Origin: Rhynchopus sp. YZ270_cl-10
Taxonomy: Eukaryota > Euglenozoa > Diplonemea > Diplonemida > Diplonemidae
NCBI GenBank assembly: GCA_964035575.1
Contig: OZ037838.1
Location: 1,488,001-1,552,000, forward strand
Reading direction: 5' to 3'
DNA length: 64,000 nucleotides
Positions 28,682-38,074 of this stretch are shown in pieces. A model generated the notes under the pieces. That model was given only the letters and a program-made list of their open reading frames with translations, searched no databases and was not told the DNA's origin. The position numbers and the translations under genes are program-made. Numbering within the stretch: the stretch's first letter is position 1; the number at the start of each line of letters is the position of its first letter.

Positions 28682-30496
28682 ATGGTCTGCGACACGGAAC
28701 CTACAGCACCACAGCTCCCTCCATGCGAGAACTGCACCGCACCTGCACAGCTGCAATGTGGACGCTGCGAAGATCTGTTCTTCTGCGACAAGCCTGCCTG
28801 CTTCGAAGCGCTGCACCCAAGGGCACGCGACCACGAGACCCACGTGTGTTCTATCACTTCGTACGGAACGTCGTCGAAGTGTGCACTCCACCCAGGCGAG
28901 GATCTGTGCCTCGTCTGCGAAGACCCTGCGTGCGGCAAAGCGTTGATCTGCCTGCGCTGCACCACCAACACCAACAACCACGCGGGGCACAAGACCACCG
29001 ACATTGTGCACTACATGGAACGTCAGCGCCGTGCCCTACGTGCCCACATGGACGTCCTGACGAAGCAGCGGGATGCTGCAGAGGAGGAGAGCAGTGCGCT
29101 TGGGGCCATGCTCCACAGGTGCGAGGCGGTGTGCAAGCTTGGGGACAACCAGGTGCTGCGTGTGGTGACAGACATAGAGGTCGTGATGAGGAGCATCGCA
29201 AGCCTGGCAGAGAAGATCGGAGCCCGCTGCCTTGGTGCATCCCTAGAGGAACAGCTTCCCAAGAAGGTGCCTGCCAGGAGTGTGCACGACGCCATCGGAG
29301 AGCATGTGTGCGTTACTGCGCCTGAGATGGGTCTGTGTGATACGGTGGCGGACTTACGTCGCGAAGTGGCGTCCAGCCTGGAGGTGCCTGAAGACTGCTT
29401 TGTCATGTTCTGCGGAAGCGACGTTATTGACGAAGGAGCGGATGTGGGCCAGCTCAGCGGTGCTGTAATCAAGGTGGTGATGACGAATAAGTACGCCGCC
29501 ATAGCTGCGCTGCGTGCGTTGGGTGAAACAGACCTGACGGAGCAGAGGCTTGCGAATGTGGCGGACCCTAAGGTGATGTGTTTGTTTCTGCAGGCGGAGG
29601 TTGTGACTGCATTTCCAGACGACTTCTTGCCAGGAAAACTTTTCACCTCTCTTGGTATCACTGACGTGTCTGTTGTTAGTCGCCTTGTGGACAGCCCAGA
29701 TAGTAGTGAATACACACCCTTGAAGGTGACACTCGACTTTTCTGGGTTGGGCTGCGTCACCTCGATTGGGAAAAACTTCTTTCTCCCCAACCCATCACAC
29801 GGACAGTTAAAAACCATGGACCTCTCTGCTTTGACCAGTGTCACGTCCATTGGTGACGGCTTTCTACACAATTGCGGGGCGTTAACAACACTTAACCTCT
29901 CTGGGATGACCAGCGTCATTACCATTGGTAATGACTTCGTGAGAGGCTGCAAGGCGTTAACAACACTTAACCTCTCTGGGATGACCAGCGTCACAACCAT
30001 CGGTGACGGCTTCTTGTATGAAGCCATGATACCAACACTCGACCTCTCTTCATTGACCAGCGTCACCACCATTGGTAACCACTTTTGCAATGGCGGATCG
30101 TTCGAAACACTCGACCTCTCTGGATTGACCAGTGTCACGGAGATTGGTTCCCATTTCTTTGCACACTGCTCGAAGTTACGAACACTCGACCTCTCTTATT
30201 TGAGCCACGTCACCAGCATAGGTGGGAACTTTGCTGCCTCTTGTTCTCAAGCAGAGATCAGATACCGGAGCATAGCCAGCTGCAGCAGCTTGGTTGTATT
30301 AAATTATACTATACCGGACAGGGGGTTTGGAGGGTTTGGAGGGTTTGGTGCTCCCACCGTTGCTGTTAAGGAGGTGGTCACGGGAGGGTTTGGAGGGTTT
30401 AGTGGCAATCAAGCTGTACAGAAGCCAGTCGCTGAAGGTTTTGGAGGGTTTGGTGGCACTCCTGCAGGGGGAGGGTTTGGTGGGTTTGGTCGCTAG
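28682..30496 (+). CDS. B-box / Ub-like / LRR / FG-tail protein
   Basis: 604 aa. Residues 15-55 and 67-103 are two zinc-binding modules; the second (C67, H70, C76, C79, C90, C93, H100, H103) fits a B-box. A coiled coil spans about 110-145, as in TRIM-type proteins, but no RING precedes it. Residues 209-268 form a Ub-like beta-grasp domain (VADLRREVASSLEVPEDCFV). About 350-545 hold LRRs of the BspA type, repeating LDLS.LTSVT.IG..F. The last 55 residues are GFGGFG repeats, nucleoporin-like and probably disordered. The Ub-like plus repeat-domain design parallels the UbWD family. A cytosolic or nuclear recognition/E3-adaptor role is inferred. The leader ends CACACCACAG about 30 bases before the ATG. 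Confidence 0.8.
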   Translation: MVCDTEPTAPQLPPCENCTAPAQLQCGRCEDLFFCDKPACFEALHPRARDHETHVCSITSYGTSSKCALHPGEDLCLVCEDPACGKALICLRCTTNTNNHAGHKTTDIVHYMERQRRALRAHMDVLTKQRDAAEEESSALGAMLHRCEAVCKLGDNQVLRVVTDIEVVMRSIASLAEKIGARCLGASLEEQLPKKVPARSVHDAIGEHVCVTAPEMGLCDTVADLRREVASSLEVPEDCFVMFCGSDVIDEGADVGQLSGAVIKVVMTNKYAAIAALRALGETDLTEQRLANVADPKVMCLFLQAEVVTAFPDDFLPGKLFTSLGITDVSVVSRLVDSPDSSEYTPLKVTLDFSGLGCVTSIGKNFFLPNPSHGQLKTMDLSALTSVTSIGDGFLHNCGALTTLNLSGMTSVITIGNDFVRGCKALTTLNLSGMTSVTTIGDGFLYEAMIPTLDLSSLTSVTTIGNHFCNGGSFETLDLSGLTSVTEIGSHFFAHCSKLRTLDLSYLSHVTSIGGNFAASCSQAEIRYRSIASCSSLVVLNYTIPDRGFGGFGGFGAPTVAVKEVVTGGFGGFSGNQAVQKPVAEGFGGFGGTPAGGGFGGFGR

Positions 30497-31107
30497 CAAA
30501 TGCTTTACTTTTTTGAGAGATTCAAGCGTCACCGACTTTTCGTTTTTTACCCCCTTTATGGTGCACTCATGTATCAGTTCGTACTTCCCCCACAAAGGCC
30601 AGCTCATGGTTGAACAACGTAGTACGTGCCAACATTACGACCTCCCGTTGGGGGCTTGGCATCCCACACACCCTTGCAGTTCCACACAGCTGATGCTGTG
30701 AGGTAGCGGGTCAAGGTAGATTCATCTTTTTCAATTTTTTTCTTTCTTTTTTAGACGTTTTTTCAGCGGTTTTGGGGGGGTATACAATCAGCGTGGGAAT
30801 GGTAGGACTAAGCAAAAAAAAGGACAAACTCCAAAGATTATTTTCTCTTTTGTCAATTTACGCATTTTCGTCTACTTTCTCTGCTGACGAAGAGACAGCC
30901 GAGTTTAAACCAAACCCAGCATTCTGGAAACGATGTGAGCACATCGACACATTCATCTGGCCACTTCTCTCTCCCGAGGCACCTTCATGTAAGCTGAGCT
31001 TATCCTGTCATGATGTGGACGACGTCGAACAGAAACCATCGTCTCACGTATTGTAGGCTCACTTTTATGCACCATTTTTCAATGCACACTTCCAGGATAC
31101 ACACAAG
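30497..31107. other. spacer between the B-box and membrane-protein genes
   Basis: T-runs and an AT-rich body; TTCATCTTTTTC at 30720-30731 is like the recurrent spacer motif. CACTTCCAG at about 31087-31095 may be the acceptor upstream of the next ATG. No gene. Confidence 0.4.
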
Positions 31108-33696
31108 ATGCGGCTATTGGTGGTGTTCTCTGTGTCGTGTGTGGTGCTTGCCAACGTTACGCCTCCCCTGCTGGAGTCTACCCCTGCACCTGCGACACCA
31201 GCGCCATCGACGATGATCCCATCTGCGTCGTGTTCGGAAGCCGTGTCACCGTTGCATGTTTCGTTCCGCCCAGAGTCTCATTTTTCGTTTATAAAATGCT
31301 GGACATTTCAGTGTACGGGACGTGTGCACATGACCTTCCAGAAGAAGACGTTGACAGCATCGTTGTCGCTTCTCAACAGCAACGATTACGAGCTCACGTC
31401 CCTGAGGAGGGCGCCGAACAGCTACGTCGCGTCGCACGCTGCGGACGGCGACATGAAGCTTGTTCTCACCTCCAACCCCGTGTGGTACTACGACCTTGAG
31501 AACACAGACTTCTTCACAGTCGAGTGGGAGTGCGAGGAGAGCACACCTGTGCCGCCTGCAGTGGGCTTTGCTGCTGCCGACTACCTGACACTTCCACCCG
31601 AGGGGACATACAAACGGTTGTATTCAAGAAAAGGAACGTATGGGTGGGTTATTCCCTGTACAGGCACGCTCGATATAGAGGAGTACTTCTCTGGTGTGTC
31701 CACGACGGTTTTATTTATCAACAACGGTGTGGAGGTGCTGCAACAGCGCAGTTCCAACCATTGGGGCAAATTCTTCTCAGTGGATGGAAACTTTGTTGTG
31801 AAATTAATCCAGGACTACGATTGGACACACTCCGCAGACGGCTGCTTGACCCTTTCCTGGAGCTGCAATGGGGAGAGTCCACCGCTCCCACCTTTGGAGC
31901 GTCGTCAGGACCTGGTAACTCCTGTGCCTGCTACAGGTGTGCCTCCGACATTTGTTCCTGCTGGTGCATGTTTGGAAGCGGTGTCACCTTTGGACGCTTC
32001 GTTCTACCCAAAAGAAAAAATGCAGGACGCGTTGGTGAGGTGCTGGACATTTCAGTGTATGGGCACTGTGCACATAACCTTCCTGGACCACGGACCACGC
32101 GACAGGCTCACGCTCCTCAACAGCAACGGATACGAGCTCCTGGCACTGAAGGAATCACGAGACCGCTACACCGCGTCGTTCCCCGCGAACGGCGAGCTGA
32201 TGCTTGTCCACACTAACTCGTGGGTTTCCAAAGGCGTGATACACTTTACAGTCGAGTGGGAGTGTGAGGAGAGCACACCTGTACCGCCTGCAGTGGGCTT
32301 TGATGCTGCCGACTACCTGACACTTCCACCCGAGGGGACGTACAAACGGTTGTACATCAGAAAAGCACTTCACAGATGGATCATTCCCTGTACAGGTACG
32401 CTCAGTGTTGCAGGGGTCCTTGGCAACGTGGCGAAGTCAACAGCAGTCTCATTTTTCAACAACAAGGAGAAAAACAGCGTGTTTTTTCATCAGAATGAGT
32501 TCAACACATCCGGCGACTACTTGGTTGATGGAAACTTTATCATTGAACTGGACAGCTTCGGCAAGTGGAATGCGTACGAGAACTTCTTTTACATGGCTTG
32601 GAGCTGCAATGGGGTGCTGCCGCAGCTTCCCTTGCTAGAGGATACCTCTGCACCTGCGACACCAGCGCCTCCGACGATGGTTCCGTATGCTTCGTGTTTG
32701 GAAGCCGCGACGCCGTTGCATGTTTCGTTCGACACACACGCTGTGACAAAATGCTGGACATTTCAGTGTGTGGGAACTGCACATATGACCTTTCTGGAAA
32801 CAGAAATGCGAGAAGGGCTGCTATCGTTCACTAGCAACAGGTACGAGCTAACGACACTGAGCGGAAGCAGGAAGGAAGGAGCAGACGGGTACACAGCTTC
32901 GTACCCCGTGAACGGCAATATAGAGATTGTGTTCAACTACACAGACCGTTACTATGTTTCAATAGGTTTCACAGTCGAGTGGGTATGTGAGGAGAGCACA
33001 CCTGTGCCGCCTGCATTGGGCTTTGATGCTGCCGACTACCTGACACTTCCACCCGTGGGGACGTACAAACGGAGGTACATCAAAAGAGCACTTCACAGAT
33101 GGATCATTCCCTGTACAGGTACGCTCAGTGTTGAAGGGGTTCTTGGCAAACCCGTAAGGGGACAAACGACAGTCTCGTTTATCAACAACGAGACGGTGGT
33201 GTTCCAACAGGAGAACGAGTTCAACACATCCAGCGACTATTTGGTTGACGGAAACTTTATCATTGAGCTGAACAGCCTCTGGGAAACTCAAGAGAACTTC
33301 TTCATGTTTTCTTGGAGGTGTGGGGATGCTACGGCGCTGCCTACGGTCCTGAAGCCAGTGTTCGACTCGCCTAGGCCTGTCACTGTCACACCACCGACAT
33401 CTGCACCTACAGCATTGCCAACGGTTTTGAATACAGCGGTTGCAGACTCGCCTGGTCCTGTGTCCTCTGTCACACCGGAATCTGAGGGGAGCAACGTCAC
33501 CCTTTATGGCATTGTTGCGGGCGTGCTGGGTGTGCTGGGCGTGCTGGGGGCTGTAGCTGCCGTATTGTACCGTAAATGGAAGCGTTCGGCAAGTCAGTAC
33601 ACCTCGGCTACAGACCTCGAAGATGGTGATGACGATGAGATGATTGACGAGCTGTGGACAGTCCAAGACGATCATGATGTATTAAGCACAGAATGA
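31108..33696 (+). CDS. type I membrane protein with three paired CUB-like repeats
   Basis: 862 aa. Signal peptide 1-16 (MRLLVVFSVSCVVLAN). Three tandem pairs of about 220 residues follow. Module A has CWTFQC.G..H.TF and ends in F.VEW.CEESTPVPP; module B has DYLTLPP.GTYKR.Y, W.IPCTGTL, VDGNF, and ends in .WSCNG. Paired Cys and alternating beta-strands resemble CUB or pre-peptidase C-terminal sandwiches; assignment is by appearance only. A Pro/Thr/Ser stalk precedes one transmembrane helix at about 797-821 (GIVAGVLGVLGVLGAVAAVLY). Then come basic residues and a 40-residue acidic tail (LEDGDDDEMIDELW) with Tyr. A surface receptor or adhesin is likely. The repeats B2 and B3 are close to identical in parts, so internal duplication is recent. 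Confidence 0.8.
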   Translation: MRLLVVFSVSCVVLANVTPPLLESTPAPATPAPSTMIPSASCSEAVSPLHVSFRPESHFSFIKCWTFQCTGRVHMTFQKKTLTASLSLLNSNDYELTSLRRAPNSYVASHAADGDMKLVLTSNPVWYYDLENTDFFTVEWECEESTPVPPAVGFAAADYLTLPPEGTYKRLYSRKGTYGWVIPCTGTLDIEEYFSGVSTTVLFINNGVEVLQQRSSNHWGKFFSVDGNFVVKLIQDYDWTHSADGCLTLSWSCNGESPPLPPLERRQDLVTPVPATGVPPTFVPAGACLEAVSPLDASFYPKEKMQDALVRCWTFQCMGTVHITFLDHGPRDRLTLLNSNGYELLALKESRDRYTASFPANGELMLVHTNSWVSKGVIHFTVEWECEESTPVPPAVGFDAADYLTLPPEGTYKRLYIRKALHRWIIPCTGTLSVAGVLGNVAKSTAVSFFNNKEKNSVFFHQNEFNTSGDYLVDGNFIIELDSFGKWNAYENFFYMAWSCNGVLPQLPLLEDTSAPATPAPPTMVPYASCLEAATPLHVSFDTHAVTKCWTFQCVGTAHMTFLETEMREGLLSFTSNRYELTTLSGSRKEGADGYTASYPVNGNIEIVFNYTDRYYVSIGFTVEWVCEESTPVPPALGFDAADYLTLPPVGTYKRRYIKRALHRWIIPCTGTLSVEGVLGKPVRGQTTVSFINNETVVFQQENEFNTSSDYLVDGNFIIELNSLWETQENFFMFSWRCGDATALPTVLKPVFDSPRPVTVTPPTSAPTALPTVLNTAVADSPGPVSSVTPESEGSNVTLYGIVAGVLGVLGVLGAVAAVLYRKWKRSASQYTSATDLEDGDDDEMIDELWTVQDDHDVLSTE

Positions 33697-36257
33697 CGAG
33701 GTGTACTCCCTTCCCGCGCATTGTTTCGCCCTCTTTCATTATCCCTCCCCACATTTTTTTTTTCTCCCTGATGCGACACTTTGTGATGAGGAAATCTTGG
33801 TATTCGCGAAAGACGATTTTATTCTCACGCTTCCCCCACACCAAATCAATACAACAGGTGAGACCAAAAGGTCTGGGAGGGTTTGGGGTTTCTTTCTGTT
33901 AAATCTTAAACAATTACGAGAGGAATATTTTTTAATTCTTTTCAAAAAAAAAGGTGTGTAATCTGAGTGAACAAAGCATAGCAAACACTTCAATATTCTC
34001 CCATTTTTTTTTTGGAGTGCGTACGTTAGGATTATTGTATTCGATAAAAAAAAAATACTTTGTGGTGCGAAAATAATTCAAAAAAGTTGAATGTGGTGTC
34101 CCGCGACCAGCCCACAATCGCCCCCCTAGAGCCCACCTGGGCCCACCTGTGCCCACCTGAACCCAATTTCACCCGATTTCACCCGATTTCGCCCGGATTT
34201 CAAAAATTCCTTTTTTTGGGTTGGCGGTGGGGAGCTTGGGCGGGGTTTGACCAAAACCAAGAACTTGGCCATTTCGGCAAAGTGACCCCACCACAGCGCG
34301 GACGGATTCCGGAAACGCCAATCGCGGCATGTTTTGGAGCCCACTTTTTTTCAGGGAAAATATTTGCTTCCAGATGTCGGAATTTTCCGGAAAATTTCCA
34401 GAATTAGGAAACAGCCTGGAGGAGCGGGTTGAACGTTATTGGCGCGTGTACCTACGATGGTTTGTGCCAATACCCACCCAAACTGTGTACTGTGTACTGT
34501 GTACTGTGTACTGTGTACTGTGTACTGTGTACTGTGTACTGTGTACTGTGTACTGTGTACTGTGTACTGTGTACTGTGTACTGTGTACTGTGTACTGTGT
34601 ACTGTGTACTGTGTACTGTGTACTGTGTACTGTGTACTGTGTACTGTGTACTGTGTACTGTGTACTGTGTACTGTGTACTGTGTACTGTGTACTGTGTAC
34701 TGTGTACTGTGTACTGTGTACTGTGTACTGTGTACTGTGTACTGTGTACTGTGTACTGTGTACTGTGTACTGTGTACTGTGTACTGTGTACTGTGTACTG
34801 TGTACTGTGTACTGTGTACTGTGTACTGTGTACTGTGTACTGTGTACTGTGTACTGTGTACTGTGTACTGTGTACTGTGTACTGTGTACTGTGTACTGTG
34901 TACTGTGTACAGTGAGTCACCTAAAGGGGTTCTGCTCAACAAAAGTGGCCGATTTTTTTTATATTTCACCCAGACCCAGCCCGGAAATCTCGAAAAGCGC
35001 GGTTTCTGGGTGTTTTACTGGGCCAAACCCTCACAGAAGCCAAAAAACCCTGTTTTTGCCCGATTTCGCCCGATTTCACCCGATTTCGCCCGGATTTCAC
35101 CGGGGTTGGGGACACCCCATTGAACCGGATTCTGACCGAACCCTGGTGTGTACAGGGGGGGTGCTATTTTTCTGCTATTTTTGGGGTCGTCGGCCACACC
35201 AAACCCGGTTTAAATACCGAGGGACTCTTTCTGTTGCCCTGGTCGTTTCTCGTTGTCTTTTATGTGTTTTCTTCATGCGTATCTCCCCGCCAGTGAACCG
35301 TTTGGGACCCCCGGCTCTGCCTTTGGCAATCGTCTCTAGCGGTGTCACGTTGTCGGGAGATGCTCTGGTTTTCGTTTACTCCCCTCCCCTTTATTGTCAC
35401 CTCATTTCTGTACCTCAGGCAAAGGGTTTTTTCCTAGGAAAAAATGCTTTGTGGGAAATGATGCAAACGTCTGAGACTTTCTGTTTTTATTCCCCATAGG
35501 GTTTTTTTTCTCGTTGGCGTGGGGAAACTTCATAAAAAACCCCCGCTGACCTATAGTACGAAGTGTACCAAGCTAAACAAAAGACGAATGGAGTTTTTAT
35601 TATTTTCAAGACGTGAAGTGCAGTCGTATTTTCACTGTTTTTGTTGATAAAAAACTTACATGCCACGGAAATGAAAGCATATTTTTTGTGTAATTTTTTG
35701 TGAGTGTGGGGATGCGTTCAAGAATTAAACTCTTCCCCCCAAACCCCCTTTTTCGTCTTTGTTTTCTTTATTCAAACGGCAAGTGGATGCGTAATAATTT
35801 TTCTGTTTCCATAAAGGAGCCAAAAGAGACCTGGAGATAGTAAGTCTAAATACTTAAAAGGTTATTAGCATTCTGCTTGTCCTTACTCTTTTGCAGCTCA
35901 AAGCGAAAATACCTTTTTTGGCAAAAAACAAAAAAACAATCAAACAAAAAAAACAAAAAAGAGCAAAAGAGAACCAAGCAGTTTTCCCTTTACCACCTAC
36001 TTCTGTTAATCCCTCCGCTGTTTTTACGGTTTTTACCCCCTCCACTCCCCTTGATAGTCTATATATAGGGCAGGGGCCGAAGCTACTTTTCTTTTGTACG
36101 AGTATGCAATACGTCTGGAAATGAAAGACGCGCTCGTCGGTTGCCATGAGTCTTCCTGTGTTCCCCTTCCCCACCGAAACCATCACAAACACACAAAACA
36201 AAACAACCCACACCTCATCTCCTCCTGACAGAGGTGGAACAAGAAGAAGACAAAACA
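33697..36257. other. 2.5-kb spacer with satellite
   Basis: Contains the 7-bp satellite (34483-34910), CGATTTC(A/G)CC tandem repeats on both sides (34158-34200, 35057-35100) and a UbWD leader at its end (about 36178-36257). A piece at 34257-34292 resembles 23905-23942 and 27466-27503 (CCAAGAACTTG.CCATTT.GGCAAAGTGAC). Long frames through the satellite are artefacts of a 7-mer lacking stops. Confidence 0.55.
34483..34910. repeat. 7-bp satellite (CTGTGTA)n
   Basis: About 61 perfect tandem copies over 428 bp with no visible substitutions. Open in all frames on both strands, hence the false CVLCTVY polypeptides. Confidence 0.95.
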
Positions 36258-37367
36258 ATGATGGATGTGACCTTTGTGCTGGAAGAGTCAGGCGTGACTG
36301 CGACAGTGGAGGTGCCGTGCGAGGCGGACGTTGCAGCGGCAAAGGAGGTTGCGTGCACGGCGCTTTCTGTCTCGCCTGCGTCTGTCGAGATGCGCATCGG
36401 CACGCAGGTGCTGGAGGGGACGTGCCGTCTGCAGGACACTGCGTTTGATGCAGGGGTGCAGGTTGTGCTTGCCCGCCGCACTGCCGACATCAAGTGTCCT
36501 GCTGAGTACAGTGTAGAGGCACCACCTGACGGGCAGGAGATGAATATCAATCACTTATCGCTGTCTCCTTGTGGAGCACTCTGCCTCTTTACACATAATG
36601 CACGCTACGTCACCGGCCTCGATACAGAAACCTTCAGCCCTGCCTTCAAGTTCAAAGTAGGCGTTAAGGTGTGCGGTCCGCCTGCCATCTCACGGTGCAA
36701 GACACGCTGCTACCTGGTGTGCAAGGAAGAAGGTCTGCACGAGGTTGCGCTTCCGGGTGGGGAGGTGCTCCGCAAAGTCGACGTCTTCTCCTCCGCAGTG
36801 TTCGCGTGTGGCGGTGTTGTTGTCTCCCAAGGCACAGACGGCGTCTCTGTGTATGACGAAGACCTGACGTTGCTCCGCACTCTCTCGCACGAAGAGTGCT
36901 GGCGCATGGCAGTGTCTGACTGTGGTGGGTGGGCGATCACTTCCTCCTCCAGTGAGAAGAAGGCACGTCTGTGGGATGTGAACACAGGTGAAGCTGTGGC
37001 ATGTGTGCCTGCTAGTAGGATGGTGGCGCTTTCACGATCTGCCTCGCTCTTTGCTGTGGTGTGGTTTGACGAAGTGCACCTCTTTGATTGGAGTGGTGTG
37101 GCTCTTGGCAACCTTAAAAGGGCGTATCATATATTTGCTGACCTGCAGTTCACTCCGTGTGGGAAGTATCTCGTAGTTCGGGTGATGGATATGGGTGCCA
37201 ATAAATATTTACTGTACCAGTATGATGTGACGACCATGTCCCGTGTGCGTGTGATACCGGACTCCGACGGCTGCCGTGAGTTTACGGTATCGCCATGTTC
37301 ACGTGTGGTACTATTTGCGAACTCGGGACGAGGTACTATTGAGACAAGACATCTGCACCCCTACTGA
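36258..37367 (+). CDS. UbWD family copy 4
   Basis: 369 aa, starting ATGATG in the type A leader (the frame upstream lacks an ATG). The Ub-like domain differs from copy 2 only at Ala37Ser. Residues after it (RRTADIKCPAEYSVEAPPDG) mark the RRTA sub-type shared with copies 11 and 12. All seven blades are present: ARLWDVNTGEAV, HLFDWSGVALGN, QFTPCGKYLVV, FTVSPCSRVVLF. Patch sequences such as HNARYVTGLDTETFSPAF are shared exactly with copy 5, others are not. C-terminus IETRHLHPY. Post-stop stem-loop at 37377-37408. Confidence 0.85.
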   Translation: MMDVTFVLEESGVTATVEVPCEADVAAAKEVACTALSVSPASVEMRIGTQVLEGTCRLQDTAFDAGVQVVLARRTADIKCPAEYSVEAPPDGQEMNINHLSLSPCGALCLFTHNARYVTGLDTETFSPAFKFKVGVKVCGPPAISRCKTRCYLVCKEEGLHEVALPGGEVLRKVDVFSSAVFACGGVVVSQGTDGVSVYDEDLTLLRTLSHEECWRMAVSDCGGWAITSSSSEKKARLWDVNTGEAVACVPASRMVALSRSASLFAVVWFDEVHLFDWSGVALGNLKRAYHIFADLQFTPCGKYLVVRVMDMGANKYLLYQYDVTTMSRVRVIPDSDGCREFTVSPCSRVVLFANSGRGTIETRHLHPY

Positions 37368-38074
37368 GTGATGTTTTGCGAGAGGTTGTGTATTTGCATC
37401 TTCTCGCAGGCAGTCCACGAATCAATAATATTATAGAAGGGGGGGTATTTCATTTTTATAAGACATGCGTGCATTTCTAGTGAAATTTTTGAGTATCCAC
37501 GAGTCGTTTTTTCCCTCCCGTGCTCCCCATCTCTCACACATACATTACATCTTTATCAGGAAAATTGTCAATTTTTCGCTCATTATTGTGAACAGCGTTT
37601 GGTGTTTTTCAAAAAAAAAAAAAACGCGGGTGCGGATGGGAAGAGAGCAAGGTGTCGCTCTTGCTTTGTTCTTTTGTAAAACCTTCATGTCTACATAATA
37701 CACCCAACCCCACACTACCCAATTCAGAAACGACGGTGGGTTGTGGTACTATTTACGAACGCGGGATGGGCCACTTTGTGACGAGACATCTGCACCCCTA
37801 CTGAGTGACGTTTTGCGAGAGGTTGTGTATTTGCATCTTCTCGCAGACAGTCCACGAATCAATAAATAGTGGAGCACACTCTAGGGTGGCTACACTAATA
37901 CAACCAAGTTTTCAATAAAGAAGGGGGGTATTTCATTTTTAAAAGTTACACGGGTAGGGATGGGAAGAGAGCAAGGTGTCGCTCTTGCTTCTTTCTTTTG
38001 TAAAACCTTCATGTCTACATAATACACCCAACCCAACTTCCCAATTCCAGAAACCACGCAGGGGCGGGTGACTA
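37368..38074. other. duplicated spacer upstream of the LRR-CNB gene
   Basis: The segment GGGTATTTCATTTTTA...AGAGCAAGGTGTCGCTCTTG...TACATAATACACCCAACCC occurs at 37440-37735 and again at 37918-38055, with a third partial copy at 41408-41475. A UbWD 3' end relic lies between them. Confidence 0.55.
37741..37870 (+). pseudogene. UbWD relic: last 20 codons, stop and flank
   Basis: GTGGTACTATTTACGAACGCGGG...CTGCACCCCTACTGA matches the end of copy 4, followed by the post-stop stem-loop (37814-37845). The rest of the gene is missing. Created with the flanking spacer duplication. Confidence 0.7.

Noticed and set aside
29023-30138. 371-codon minus-strand frame
   Set aside because: Complement of the LRR repeats; its repeat pattern simply mirrors the coding strand.
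34483-34910. CRISPR array
   Set aside because: Pure tandem repetition without spacers; the same holds for the 10-bp minisatellite at 50727-51102. Eukaryotic context.
34329-35499. Long frames through the 34.5-34.9 kb repeat on both strands (CVLCTVY repeats)
   Set aside because: A 7-bp unit without stop codons is open in every frame; no coding signal outside the satellite.
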